The notes: generated by a model not told the origin, from the sequence alone. Numbered from the stretch's first letter, positions 46,577 through 59,106 are shown. The stretch is 64,000 bases of DNA from Chloranthus sessilifolius (GCA_021018995.1 CM037590.1:39186287-39250286); one strand, 5' to 3'. A program made the numbers and translations.

Positions 46577-48950
46577 CTCCTTAAGCACATTTTTAGCCTC
46601 CTTAGCTTTGCAGAAACGACTATCTCATCGGCCCTGTAATCTGCCAAGAATTCCAGCTAAACTGCCCTAGATTCTCCAACCATTCATGTTACATCCACAA
46701 TCACTCGAACCGAAACAGTCTTGGCCCTTATCCATCCCCAATAGAGGATAACATAATCAGGATATGATTAGAAATAGTATTGACCAAACCATCCAGGTCC
46801 AGGTTCAGAAAGTGATTTCTCAATCGGTCGTGCATATGAATCTATCCAACCTCTCCTGATTACTGGACCACGTAAATTTAGCGCCATCTATCGGTAGCTC
46901 AACAAGATTACCATCAACCATAAAATCAGAAAAGTCCCTGATGCTTCGAGTAAACCTTCCTGACCTCGACTTCTTGTTATAGAAACAGATAACATTAAAG
47001 TGTCCCCTCCCCCCCCGGTCGACCCATGGGGCAAACCAATCCCTTTTGATTGAGCTTAATTTTTCCCAAAACGCCCGCCTAAGCGCTAGATCATTGGGTC
47101 TGTAGACACCAGTAAAAGCCCAAATAAACCTATCTGACTTATTCTTCAATAAAACAGATACTGATCTGGTGCCAACCCTCTGATCGATATTTCTGAACAT
47201 TCGAGAATTCCAAGCCAAACGTAACCAACTCTAGTACCGACAGCATCCACCACAATATATTACCAATGGATCCCTTAAAGAATCATCACAGCCTTACCTC
47301 TCGATGCTTCAACCCACTTGGTTTCTAGGCGGCCACCATCGGCTTCCTCTCTTGAACCATGTTTTTCACCACCATTCATTTCGTAGGGCAGCCGAGCCCC
47401 TTGACATTCCATGACAGAATATACAGCTCCATAAAAATCAAAGAAAAGCAACCACCCCAAGCAACCCAGACCAGAAAAACTCTAACCACGGTTCTTCCCC
47501 TTCCCTCTGTCATAATTAACAAAGCACAACAACCTATTTAGTTCCAAGATTCCCTTCCCTTTAATAGTACTAGTACCACTGTTAATTTCACTGATGACTC
47601 CGTGTTTTTCCATCCTCGAAAACAGAGATTTGAGGTCTGCGTTTTGGTGGCCCATTAAATGCAAGACCAGCCTTTTTGCAGAGAAAAGCTACACCAGCTA
47701 CTGTCATTCTCTGAAGCCTATCTGTTAAATCCCCACTCATCTTATCCTCTTCATCAAGGATATCTCTCTGACCTTCCATCTCTTCAACACCTTCCGCCCC
47801 CTCAACATTCCAAAGCTCGACGAGACTGAATTCCCTACATTTTGAATTAACTCATCTTCCACAGGAAGAGTTGAAGTATCCCCTTCTCTATGCACAACAT
47901 CGTCAAAAATTGAATCACACACCCTGAACTCCTCACTCTATTTACACGCCTCTAGTCCTTTAGATGGATTCTCCGACCATACTACAAGCAAAACAGTTCT
48001 CCATTTAAAGCCACACTAAGAGAATCTCGTAATGTGGGTCTTAAAGGCCCTAACCTGTTAACATGGACTCCTACAGCCAGCCCACATCCAAGCGCCTGTC
48101 AGGCACGTAATTCCATCTACTCCTCAAAAAGCCTCTCAGAAGCCAGACACCTTTTAGACTGATACATTACCTTTTTGGGCCCGACCCTTTCACATGTTGG
48201 ATACCTGAAGCGGATGCCACAGTCCAGTATAGTATCCAGGGGTCTTAAAATTTGAAATTTGAACGTCATCCAGTCCCTGCTCCAACCCCTTCCCCCCCCC
48301 CCACCGTCAAATGCCACATGTCCATTCCCAGGCTCATAGGCCTGACTAAGCGAAATCCAAGCCATCCAATATGACTTTCTAGTCGATCCGCCACTGAACT
48401 GGTTCAACCCCTCACAGTCATCTTCTTCTCATCTTCTAAGTGACTGTAAGGCCACAGAAGCATGCTCACCACTTTCCACACTAGCAACACCGTTGAAACA
48501 TCCTTGAGGCTTTCCTAGAGATCCCTTTTTGGCCAAAACCCCTGAATCATCTTTACCTGAGATCAAATCTTTTTCCCCCCAGATTTCCTCCACTTTCCGC
48601 TCGATTTCTAAAGGTATCTTATACTTAATGGGGCCATCTGCAACCCAAATGGCATGCATATTTGCACGGCCTCCCTCTCCACAACCCTGATTTTAGCATA
48701 TTGGAGTTGCTAGAAACCCTTGTTCCCACTTCTATATCTGTCCTATCTCCACATTTCTCTCCGAATTTTGAAAAAACCGACTCATCACATAAATGTAGAG
48801 GTAGGCCCCATAACTATATCCAAATACCTTTTGGCCCACCACGGTGTCCAAACTTAAAAGTATTGCACCATGGGGACCATTCAAGAAGTTGTATCTCGGG
48901 ATCTACAACATGAAAAGCTTTCCCTAGCATTAACACCCCCCCCCCCCCCC

Positions 48951-50519
48951 TCTGTTACAATTAGGAGAGTTAAATAATGCCATAAAAGAAAGATTTGCAC
49001 CCGAACCTTTTCAAATTGAATGGGCTACACCCCCATAAGCTACCCAGATCAGCTGTGAGTCTTACTTCATCTTCAATCTAACTCTGACATGATTTATTGC
49101 AGCCTGCAGACATTTGGCCGCCTTTTTTCATAATGTCAACAGCCAAGGCTGCATTGGATTCATTCCAGATATTTTAAGGACCTAACTCCAGTGCCAGCTC
49201 CAAGTTTCTCCTAATATTTAGTTCGATGAGATAATTTGAATCTCTTGGGCATGACTTCACAAAAGCACACAAAAGGATTTGCTGTTGTCTCTTGAGAACA
49301 ATCCTGCGAATAATCATTCTGAAAACCCAACAGCTCTGCTACTTTTACTCTTTTAGTTTAACCCAGTTTGCCATTGGCATTTCCAGCAACAATCTTTCGT
49401 CCTCATGGAATATGAATATACCCTAATTTAAACATATTCTTGTGCATTGCTACAAAAGTGTAGCACAGTGCCCAGACACAAGAATATAAATGAATGGAAA
49501 AAAGGCATCAATGGCACAAAGTACAGCAAACTGGCGCCTCATCATTGACTTGTCCAAATAACTTTAACCCCCATCAAATATTAATTAATATAGCAAATTC
49601 ATAAGCTAGTTTAGGCAACTTTTCCCATAATTTCTCTATAATAAGTATAAATAATTGCTTCACTTCACTTAATTTGCATCACCTCAGACCAACCCCCAAC
49701 TCATTACAGATCACAAACTATTGATCTATTGATTGATCTGATATCTTTGGCAATTTTGTACTTTGTAAGCAAAAGTAGGATGTGACTTCATATATGCCAA
49801 GATGTATTTAGCAAACAAGAAATCAATGTCTCAATTTGAACATGGGCTTTTGGTTGAGCTTTTATTCTTTTGTTTGTATCATAAAAGAAAGAAAAAAATG
49901 CAAAAAAAGTGCATAGGATCAGGGTGATTAAAAAACACCAGACAGTAGGTATAAGTGTATTTGATGCCCGTTTTAGGAGAGTGTCATTCATTGCCTCATT
50001 TGTGGGATATTACCATATTAAAATCACAGGACAGATCATTACAGTTATGGCTAGAGGGGTTTAATGCTATGTTATTTGTGAACCAGTACCTAGATTTGAC
50101 TCATCTAAAACCACAGGTCTAACTGCATCATCCCTTGTTAATCATAAGGGCATTCAGTAACTCTTTTTTTCGTGAACTGACAATTGTTGTATCAACCATT
50201 CCAAGATCCTAACTTTAGCCGTATCATCTCTGGTTCACTAAAAGTGCATTCGTTGCTCAAAGTAACTGCATTTGACCGTTCTTCAATCCCAAGTCTAGTA
50301 ATGAAACTCACATGAAGTATTTGCCTAAATTTCCGTTCTTTTCGGAACTTGTAGTGAAGTGGAGAGGAAGACCATATAAATAGCTGCATGCTAGACAAGC
50401 CTTCAAGGGATAAAGGTCGGAGTTAAAAAGTGTTGTTCCACTACCTATATATTCTACTAGCTCAAGTGTTCAACTTCAACCAAGCTGAAACAAGGCATCA
50501 ATAAAATCTATCACTAGCT

Positions 50520-50552
<33 letters not shown>

Positions 50553-51760
50553 TGTTTATTTTGAATAGGTAACCTGAACTCAAACCTTTGACCTTGAGGA
50601 TGCAATGTTGCTACCCTTCCATTGTGTAATCTTGATGTGTTTCTAAAACGTAAGTACGGTTGTTATGGAATTAGTTGAATCGTTTACGGTCGGCATGGAC
50701 AGTTCCAATTCCATAACCCATCTTATACTTCACATGACCTAATGGTGCATAGTCTGTGTAATTGGGTATGTGCCACGATTGTTGTCGGGGATTTCAATAA
50801 TTGGATCCATTCGAAGACTTTGAAATTGGATTCTCAAGCCTCCCGCATCAGATGGAAGTCCGTATGCATTTGACCCCTATGAGCAAAAACCCAACCCCCA
50901 ACCCTCCCGCGACCCATAGGAATGCTAGTGAGGATAATAGGTGCATATTGGTATGCTTTATGTTCACATTTGGATGAGGATAACAAGGTCAACATATAAA
51001 TGACCAATGAAGAACTAAGATCCAAAGGACTAAGTGTGTGGAGATCAATCAGGACTTGTTATTCTACTTTTGTGTTTCGCTGTTTCAAAGTTTCCAATAT
51101 AGTCTTTTCATTGTGAAGTTTAAGTTCACAAAGAAGAAAAAAAAAATGAAGGAAGAAGCAAACAAGAATCAAGCATCATGTGCTATATACAGAGATCTCA
51201 CTCTTGGGTTGGACCTACGAACTAGTCAGTGACAAAGCGTACTGATTTGCTGATTTAGGCTATTGTTCCTCTCACTAGAAAAGTTGAGAAGTGTACACTG
51301 AACCAATCGGAGCAACTATGCAGTATAATACAACTAAAGATATCAGAAAGATTTGCAGCATCTAAATCTAAGAAACCATAAAATTTCAAAATGCGAGCAA
51401 AATAAAAAATAAACTAAATACAAGTAGCAAATCTCTACACTAGTAATCACATTATAACAGATTAGCCAAAAAATTCCGAAAAAATTACGGAATTAACAGA
51501 AATCATGAACAACTATAGCCAACTAGATTAAGCAGAAAAAAACAACACAGAGATCTATAAAATAAAATCATCATCAAACTTAAAACTACAAGATCTGGAA
51601 CAACAAGATCGAATGTTTCTCAATACAACATAACAACAGATCCAAAGCTTGCATTCTCAAACTCCATTTCGAATCCGATTACTAACATTTTACTGAACAG
51701 ATTTAATGGTCTAGATGGAAAGATGAATTAAAAATAATAATAATAATTGAAAGAGAAATA
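48951..51760. other. Intergenic or 5' intron of the TOG gene, no gene seen
   Basis: No protein motif is recognised on either strand. A (TG)n microsatellite lies at 50521-50545. If the leader exon near 51.8 kb belongs to the TOG gene, this is intron. Confidence 0.35.
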
Positions 51761-51900
51761 GAGAACGAACCAGAGAAATGAGAGAAATAGAGGATAAGTG
51801 TAAGAGAAATCGTTTTCAGATCATCGGAGATTCGAGAATTTAAGGTAGAAAGAGAGAGAGAGAGAGAGAGAAAATGGGTGTGTTTTATTTACTTGTAACG
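51760..51900 (-). promoter_or_regulatory. Possible 5' leader exon and promoter side of a minus-strand gene
   Basis: On the minus strand a CTCTCTCT tract (51850-51870) leads into TTCTCGAATCTCCGATGATC..., then CATTTCTCTG and a GTTCGT donor-like site near 51770. The composition is typical of a plant 5' UTR exon followed by an intron. No minus-strand coding exon lies between here and the TOG first coding exon at 36969, whose acceptor needs a leader. Linking the two is inference. Confidence 0.35.
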
Positions 51901-52139
51901 GGCGAAACGGGCAAGTTATGAGTAATGGCGCTTCCATCGTTGGCCGGCAAGGTGAGAAGTTCCATTGTGACCGCCCAACACAGTGAATCAACAACTGGAA
52001 TATTCTTCCGAATGCCCATGCACTTTTTCAATAATACCTAACTTACCCTATGAAGGTTTTTTTTTTAAATATTATTTAAATGTAGCAATATTTTTTCATG
52101 GGTACGATTATTCTCACCTGCTTCCAGACTAAATACGAC

Positions 52140-52470
52140 ACAGTTTTCCAAATAAGAAAACCCTTAACTGATTAGAATCAGATCAAATCAGACGATGGAG
52201 ATTTTTTTGTTCCAATCTTCCCTAAGATAGATATGAAGATCATGTTGTGCCTAGTCAACAATTGATTACACATGACACACTTCCATAATAAGTGGAGGTC
52301 AACTCCTTTCTCATGATTTAGGTCGCTTTTGGTGAGGTGCATTATGTGGAATCAATATTTGACTGCACTCTATGATCTTAAGATATATCGCGTGTAAGAT
52401 TGGAACAAAAAAAATCTCCATTGTCTAATTCAAATTAGTCAATGAGTTTTATCTGTAGTCCTTACTCCAA
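52140..52470. mobile_element. Palindromic MITE (GACGATGGAGA family)
   Basis: AATCAGACGATGGAGATTTTT at the left and ATCTCCATTGTCTAATTC at the right, around a CATGTGGAATC-like core, mark a member of the 15834-16234 family. No duplication was resolved. Confidence 0.55.
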
Positions 52471-52949
52471 AAATAGGTGAAAATAACTATGCCCTTTTTT
52501 CATTAAATCTTCATCATCTAATTCATAAAATTAAGTTTAATGGCCATATAAAAAATAAATAAATAAATAATAAGTTTTATGGCATTGAAGATTGAGATGA
52601 AAAAATACTTCTAGATAAATGACAAATTGATTTTAGAGATTTATATGTTGGAAGTTTATTTTAAAAGCATTTGACTGCTTTGAATCATCATACAATAAAA
52701 ATATTTTTCAATGCAATTTTGGACTTTTTATATCTTTGTATCATCTAGATCCTTCAAATCACACAAGACACTTGATGAAATCGCATGCCATGTGATCCTA
52801 ATCAGACAATGCGACCCATTCTGATTCAGTAACCATATATAAGCTCTGTTCACAAGAGGTATGATAAAAAAATTGGGTTAATCTCTATGTTCATGGTAGT
52901 GAGATCTGAGAGTATTAATCTGAAATGTCGAAGTTCCAAAAATGACTTG

Positions 52950-53167
52950 GAATCATGGTTTTACATATCCCTCGATATGTATCAGGTTAGCCCCCATTCA
53001 ATTCGGATATGAACCCTTATTTAATATGTGGTAAAATATCAATTCAAATTGGTCAAATATCGGTCCATATCGAGTCATAGTGGTACATATGTATCGGATG
53101 TGACTCGGACAAATTTTATTTTTTTCAACAAGGCGGACAAAATACTAAAAATGCCTTTTTTGCAACA

Positions 53168-53214
<47 letters not shown>

Positions 53215-53635
53215 TATTTTTATATTATATAAAAATAATAAGGTGCTTCAAAATCAAGGAGTTTGGCCGATACGTTTTGGATACATTCGCTGTAAATGTT
53301 GAAATTAATAGTAAATTCACAAAATGTTTCATGGTCCATTTTCTAAATTATTCATGACAGTTATAACTTATGTGTCAAACTTGGTATCGGGTGTCGGTCC
53401 ATAGAGGACCGATACGAATTGGCCGATACATATCGGTTGATATCAAGTTGGATCGATACCTTTTATATATATATATATATATATAATAAAATTAAAAGAA
53501 TAGAGGTATCGGTCGATACCTGATACGTACCGACGGGACCATATCTACCGATACCCGAGTTGATACCTGATACGTATCAGTTTACCGAAAAATTATACAT
53601 ATCGGCATCGGCCAATATTTAATACCACCATTATA
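52950..53635. mobile_element. Decayed TATCGG-rich element, two TA microsatellites
   Basis: ATGGTTTTACATATCCC at the left and CCAATATTTAATACCACCAT at the right are weak inverted ends. CGATAC/GTATCGG words cluster at both sides as in the hAT MITEs. TA runs lie at 53176-53210 and 53463-53485. No target duplication is visible. Confidence 0.45.
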
Positions 53636-53639
53636 ACAA

Positions 53640-54940
53640 TGGTTGACAATACTTCTTTTTTTCCTTGTGCCAAAGCCTTTAGCACCAAAACTTGTGTATG
53701 GAAACCATATGGTGTTCTAACCAAGATTTTAGATGATAGACTCTTTTCTACAATGCCAATATTCTTTTATAATTCCCCCCATTGATTGCCTTGAATTAAA
53801 CAATAGAGGTCATTTTCGTACTCAATCTTTCGTAAAATTAATCTGTAGATCATGGCTTGCCTATTATATGTCTAAAGAATGATTTCACGTGGAATCAATA
53901 TGTGATTGTCTGATAAGTGAGCCATAAACTAAAGATTAGTTCTATAGAAGGTTAGACAGAAAATTTTATATCACCTTATTCAAGGCAATCAACAATTCTT
54001 ACATGCAAAATCATAGTCGCATAGATTGAATCTTCGATTGCAAATACCGGTATCATTACCAAATGTCAACTTTAGGGCCTGTTTGGATAAAAATACGAGA
54101 AATATGAGAAAGTAAAATAATATTCCTATATTTTCCCATAGATACCTAAGTTGTAGGAAATCATGAGATTCTTTTGTTTTCCTTTATTTTCCGATGTTTG
54201 GATAACCACATTGCTCGTTGGAAAAACGCAGGATTAACTAAATCTTGTGTTTGGATACATATGCAGGAAATTATAGGAAAATAACATATCCTAACAAAAA
54301 AATAATAATCAAATGACTAAAAAATTATATATGTATTAAGTTTTTTTTTTTCTTTACATATCTTAGTGAAGGTTAGGTTATAAGTTTAAACCTTGTTTTG
54401 TATAATAATTTATTTTATTTTTTAATTAATAATACTAGAGCATATACACTGTATATATGAGTATATAACTCTACAACACACTAGAGCCCAGAGAAATCTT
54501 TCCAAAATAAGTCCTAACACCTAAATAGATGTAGGGGAACTTAAAAATAAGTCAAAATTGTGGAATTTAGTTAAAAAAAAATTTAAGAAGTATTTGCTAT
54601 GAAAATAAATACTATAAAAAAAATTGTTTAAAGATTTTTAATAATTTTGGGTGGTCAAGATAATTTTGGATGGATGAGAATCCACTAATATATATTAGGA
54701 TCCTTAAAACTTAGTAACAAATTTTTAGAAATTTTGGTTGGCCAATTAACCACTCAAGTCATAATGTGGCTTTGCCTTTAATTTTTGGGAGTGTGTGCCA
54801 TCTAGAATCAACATTAGACCGTCTGATAGGGGTGTCATAATCTTAAGATCTATCATGAGGAAGATTGAAAAAAAAAAAAATCTCCATCGTCTGATTCAAA
54901 TCAATCAATGATTTTCGTCCGTGAAAAAATTGTATGGTAT
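53640..54940. other. Intergenic with MITE remnants
   Basis: Remnants of the palindromic MITE family lie at about 53755-53990 and 54770-54925 (ATCTCCATCGTCTGATTCAA). No gene is seen. Confidence 0.4.
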
Positions 54941-55110
54941 TAATAAACAGGTGAGAAGAGTCGTACGGATGAGATGCCCAAATGGTCGGAAGAGAGAAAA
55001 CTAAGGGCCCCCTCGCCATTTGTTCTCAGATTTTGACAGAAAATGCGAAGATAATTTCCGATTCTTTAGATGTCATCCAACAGAATCTCGGCAATTCATT
55101 TGCCTCATAT

Positions 55111-55499
55111 GAGGGATGCAGATTTGGTTTACCGAACTTAATCGAAACCAAAAATGTCAGTTTCAGGTTTAGTTCAACCTGAATCGAAACCGAACCGATT
55201 TTAGTTCGTTTCTTTATTTTATTTTTTGAAATCGGAACCTGAATATTTCGGTTCGGTATTATTTTTTTAATATATTTTTTCAGTTTTAGGATTTTTATGG
55301 GTTTTATTTTTTATTTTTTTCGATTTTCTCATCTTATCCTTTTGATTTTCGATTTTCAGTAGCCAAAACTAAAATCAAACTGAATTACAATTGGTTCAGT
55401 TCGGTTTGATTTGAATCGGTTTTCGGGCCTATTCGAACCAGTTTGAGTTGCTCGACTTTCAATTCGATTTCGGATTTCGGGTCAAACCTTGCATCCCTG
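55111..55499. mobile_element. AGGGATGCA-type MITE, second copy
   Basis: GAGGGATGCAGATTTGG and CCTTGCATCCCTG are inverted ends matching the 37601 family; the interior carries GAACCGAACC/GGTTCGGTTT words. Flanking duplication is not detectable, so it is older or truncated. Confidence 0.65.
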
Positions 55500-55712
55500 T
55501 GACTCCACCTAATTCCAACTCCATATGTTTATGGGCAGTAAAAATGAGCCCAACTGTCCTATTCATAAAAGTATGTTGTGAGTGTAAAGACTTCATGTCT
55601 AAGCGACAAATGGCATAAACTCATAAGCCTCATGCTTATACCGCTGAAAAGTTATAATGTCTCGTGAGATTGAAGAGAATCTAAAAAGCTTTGGATTTTC
55701 GCTTATGGGGAG

Positions 55713-55996
55713 TAGGGATGCAAGCTTTGAACCGAATCTCAAAAATCAGCGGTCCCAAACTGATTTTGGTTTGATGCGATTTAGGGTGGCAAAAACCAAA
55801 ACCTAGTGGGTAGATGAGAAAACTGAAAAACCCAATAAACTCAGATAAGACATTAAAAAATAAAAAAATAGTAAAAACACCGAAACAGAACCGAAAAAAT
55901 CGAAGCCAATTCATTTTGGTTCGATTTCGGTTTGGAGTGTACCAAACCAAATATCGAAAAAATCAGTATCGGTTCTATACCAAACTTGCATCCCTA
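55713..55996. mobile_element. AGGGATGCA-type hAT MITE, third copy, 8-bp TSD
   Basis: TAGGGATGCAAGC and AACTTGCATCCCTA are the ends. Flanks ATGGGGAG (55705-55712) and TTGGGGAG (55997-56004) differ at one base of eight. It lies only 214 bp from the second copy. Confidence 0.85.
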
Positions 55997-56046
55997 TTGG
56001 GGAGTAAAGAGTCAGAAACCACGATTCCCGAAACAAGGCCTTTAAG

Positions 56047-56429
56047 TGTGACGACTTAGACCCACATGCCACAATATTGTCCAATTCTGGCTTAGGTCCC
56101 TGCCCCGATTTTATTTCTAACACAGGCTTAAGTCGTCATTCAAAACGCGTCATGACATGTAGCGTCCACAATCACATATAATCGGTCACGACTTTTCCCT
56201 ATCCGATGTGAGACTATTACAATCCCCCCCCCCCCCCCCGTTGTGGACGGCTCTGATACCATTCAGTGACGACCCAAACCCACATGCCACAATATTGTCC
56301 GATTCTAGGCTTAGGTCTCCACCCCGATTTTATTTATGGCACGGACTTAAATCTCCACCCAAAACGCATCATAGCATGTAGCATCTGTAATTACATATAG
56401 CCCAGGGTCTCCGATGCGAGACTATTACA
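56047..56429 (-). mobile_element. TRIM retrotransposon, complete, 383 bp
   Basis: Two direct terminal repeats (56047-56221 and about 56265-56429) run TGTAATAGTCTC...GTCGTCAC on the minus strand. Next to the upper repeat is TGGTATCAGAGCC (56249-56261), a primer-binding site complementary to the initiator tRNA-Met 3' end. Next to the lower repeat is an uninterrupted G tract (56224-56239) as polypurine tract. Flanks TTAAG at 56042-56046 and 56430-56434 are a perfect 5-bp duplication. There is no coding space, as expected for a TRIM. The two repeats differ at many positions, so it is not a recent insertion. Confidence 0.93.
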
Positions 56430-57005
56430 TTAAGCAATCATGTGTAGCATGATAACCAAAATATTAGAAGTGGGCAAGGCATAATCCTTTCTCGGTCTGG
56501 TCAAGTGCACTATCTAGTTGAGGCGGGTGCACCATCGGGTCAAGTGTGGTCGGACATTTGTCATTTATCAATTGGGCAGCCAAAATTATGTCCTCACCCA
56601 ACCGGATCCGTTAACATCCCTATTTTCAACATTGGTCAAGGTCTAGTTGAAATGGCTTCACATCAAACCCAAACTCAATTTTTAAAGGATTTTTTGCATA
56701 TACGCCCCCCGTGTTATACTAATATTATAAGAAACCCCTTGAGTTATGGGTATTTATTCTGCAGCCCCTAATTTTGTGTTTATGTTTCATATAACCCCCT
56801 GCCGTTAACTAGCCGTGAGTTTATGGATCGAAAGCCTATTTTACCCTTAATGAAACCAATATTTTAAAAATACCACCATTATAAAAGGCCCTTCATTCAT
56901 CTATATTTATAAGTCATGCCATTAAAGTTTATCACCATTCTAAAAGGCCCTTCATTCACCTTTATTTACAAGTCATGCCATTATAATTTACCACTATTCT
57001 AAAAG

Positions 57006-57390
57006 GAGTACCTTTAAATCCACCACAAAATCTTTAAGTTCACCCACGATGAAACACATCGACTGCATTAAATCAAATGATGGAAATTTTTTATTATCCC
57101 AATCATTCATGAGATCGATCTTTAGATCATGGGTGTACCATCAAATGTTCGACTTTTTATTTCATGTGGTACACACCTCTAAAAGTGACCTTAATATCAA
57201 TTTTAAACATGCACGTGATGTTAAGGTCACTTTTCTGAGATGTTTGCCATGTGAAATAAAACATTGACCGTCTGATGGTACAACCATGATCTCAAGATTC
57301 ATCATGTGAAAGATTGGGAGGATAAATGATCTCTATCGTTCGATTCAATTCAATCAACGTGTTTCAGTGTGGGTGGATTTAAAGGTACTC
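57006..57390. mobile_element. Mutator-like MITE, 385 bp, perfect 9-bp TSD
   Basis: GAGTACCTTTAAATCCACC and its complement are the termini; TTCTAAAAG flanks both sides (56997-57005 and 57391-57399). The core has the same TGACCGTCTGATGGT palindrome as the 15834 element, but the TIRs differ. The 9-bp duplication supports Mutator placement. Confidence 0.88.
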
Positions 57391-57639
57391 TTCTAAAAAG
57401 CCCTTCATTCACTCATCTGATTCAAGACTCATCAGATGAGTGATTCCCCCATTAAAACATGCCAATGTTTGGACGAATATTCAACCAATGGAGGATTTGT
57501 GGCAAACGATGTAATTATTCTTGAAAAAAAATCTTCAATCTACGTGTTCCACTCAAAATACTCGTCCCTCCAATTTCCTATGTGATTCAAGACTCATTTT
57601 TAGGAATTGGATTGCCTAACCGCGTCTACTTCCATCCAC

Positions 57640-58260
57640 CGAATCTTTGAGTTCACCCACGCTAAAACACATTGATTGCATTGAATAAAACGATGGAGAT
57701 CGTTTAAGCATACCATTAGACGATCAGTGTTTTATTTCGTGGCACACATCTCAGAAAAGTGTCCTTAACATCATGTATACGGTTAAAATTAATTTAAAGG
57801 TCATTTTTTTGGGTGTGTACCACATGAAATAAAAAATCAACCATCTGATGGTGCCACCATGATCTCAAGATCCATCGTGCGAAAGGTTGGGACAATAAAC
57901 AATCTCCATCATCCGATTCAATGCAATCAACAGTCTAATGGTGCCACCATGATCTCAAGATCCATCGTGTGAATGGTTGGGACGATAAAAGACCTCCATC
58001 GTCCAATTCAATGCAGTCAACTGTCTGATGGTGCCACCATGATCTCAAGATACATCGTGTGAAAGGTTGGGATGATAAATGATCTCCGTCGTCTGATTCA
58101 ATGCAGTCAACCGTCTAATAGTGCTACCGTGATCTCAAGATCCATCGTGTGAAAGGTTGGGACGATAAACGATCTCCATCGTCCGATTTCAATATAATCA
58201 ATGTTTTTCAGCATTGGTGAACTCAAATATTTGGTGGGTGAATTTAAAACTATTCTTTTT
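57640..58260. mobile_element. Related MITE expanded by an internal tandem array
   Basis: Ends with TTTGAGTTCACCCACGCTAAA and GGTGAACTCAAATATTTGGT are inverted. The right arm has been amplified into four 90-bp units. Confidence 0.7.
57851..58205. repeat. 90-bp tandem repeat, four units
   Basis: GTGCCACCATGATCTCAAGA starts units at 57851, 57941, 58031 and (as GTGCTACCGTGATCTCAAGA) 58121, an exact 90-bp step. Units differ by a few substitutions. Confidence 0.95.
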
Positions 58261-59098
58261 TGTAAGTGGAGGGGTGGATTTAAAATTACACTTACCACGT
58301 GTAAAGGGTTGTAATTTAGTAATTTAATTTTAAAAAGGATAAATATGGTATTTAGGGTATTCTTTAACGGGTTAATCATTTAAAATAGCATCTGTTAAAG
58401 ATGGTGTTTTATAAACACCAAAATACTAAATGAGGGGGTTTAAAGCAAATAATTATAATTGGGGGAGTTATTTGTAATATTAATATGGAGTTATTTGCAC
58501 AAAACCCATTTTTAAACTTAAATTTCATGGCATTAGTTCCGCTTTGAATGATAGAGTAAGGCTGACCAATGAAAAAATGGCATATGGGCAACCTGACGGC
58601 TGAAGGGTATATGTCAGACCCGATCCAGTAAAAACCGTAAATTTTCATTATTCTATATATATATAAAATGTCAGATTTTGTCGGGTCGATCAAACTCAAC
58701 CTGACCCGAAGGTTGGATAAGATGCCTCATGCCTGACCCAATTCGATAGGCCAAGTTTATGTTCGACCTGGTAAAAAATTCAGGTCGGAGACAATACCCA
58801 TTGACAATTTGACAGCCCTAAGCATAATTGTATTCGACTTTAAATGGTATAAATGTATTTAAGTAGGTAACTAATAATCAATCCAAGGGTTTATTTTCTA
58901 TTTGTTTCCAAATTCCATAATCTTTTTTCATCATTTATTGGGTATCCTTAAAAGGGACCAACATGCTGGATCCTAGATTTGTAGAATTTTCTATGTACAA
59001 AGTATTCTCATAACGTCATTACATTATTTAATAGTAAATTCAACTACCAAAGGGAAATTAATGACATGATGATAGATTTAGCCCATCACAGGAAAGTG
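58261..59098. other. Intergenic, no gene seen
   Basis: AT-rich with a GGGTCGGGTT/AACCTGACCCG-type repeat at about 58600-58815 that resembles the 17.2-17.8 kb region. No gene. Confidence 0.4.
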
Positions 59099-59106
59099 GA
59101 GTATAT

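Larger units (their letters stand above)
37562..48950 (-). mobile_element. L1-type LINE, decayed, with nested insertions
   Basis: Minus-strand order is ORF1 DUF4283 region (GLPLHLCDESVFSKFGEKCG, about 48.7-48.8 kb), then ORF1 tail (47.3-48.6 kb). ORF2 follows with endonuclease (FNVICFYNKKSRSGRF, GAKFTWSSNQERLDRF, 46820-47218), linker (EWNNNVFGNVFNKKQELLSK, about 45.8-45.95 kb) and RT (LITLIPKIAGATCVAEFHPI, 44.8-44.9 kb; LQFSDDTILL, 44.42 kb). C-terminal WRILVVVILWSLWPEINAWV lies at about 38.2 kb. The 3' end is a poly-A tail (T10 on + at 37563-37572). It is split by a MITE (37601-37893), the hAT element (38295-44059), a repeat at 45249-45693 and a palindromic insert (45938-46576). Many stops; not active. 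A stretch between RT and C-terminus is missing. The 5' end is near the C-tract at 48940. Confidence 0.8.

Noticed and set aside
56249-56261. tRNA-Met gene fragment
   Set aside because: Only 13 bases match the tRNA 3' end and they abut a terminal repeat: it is a primer-binding site.
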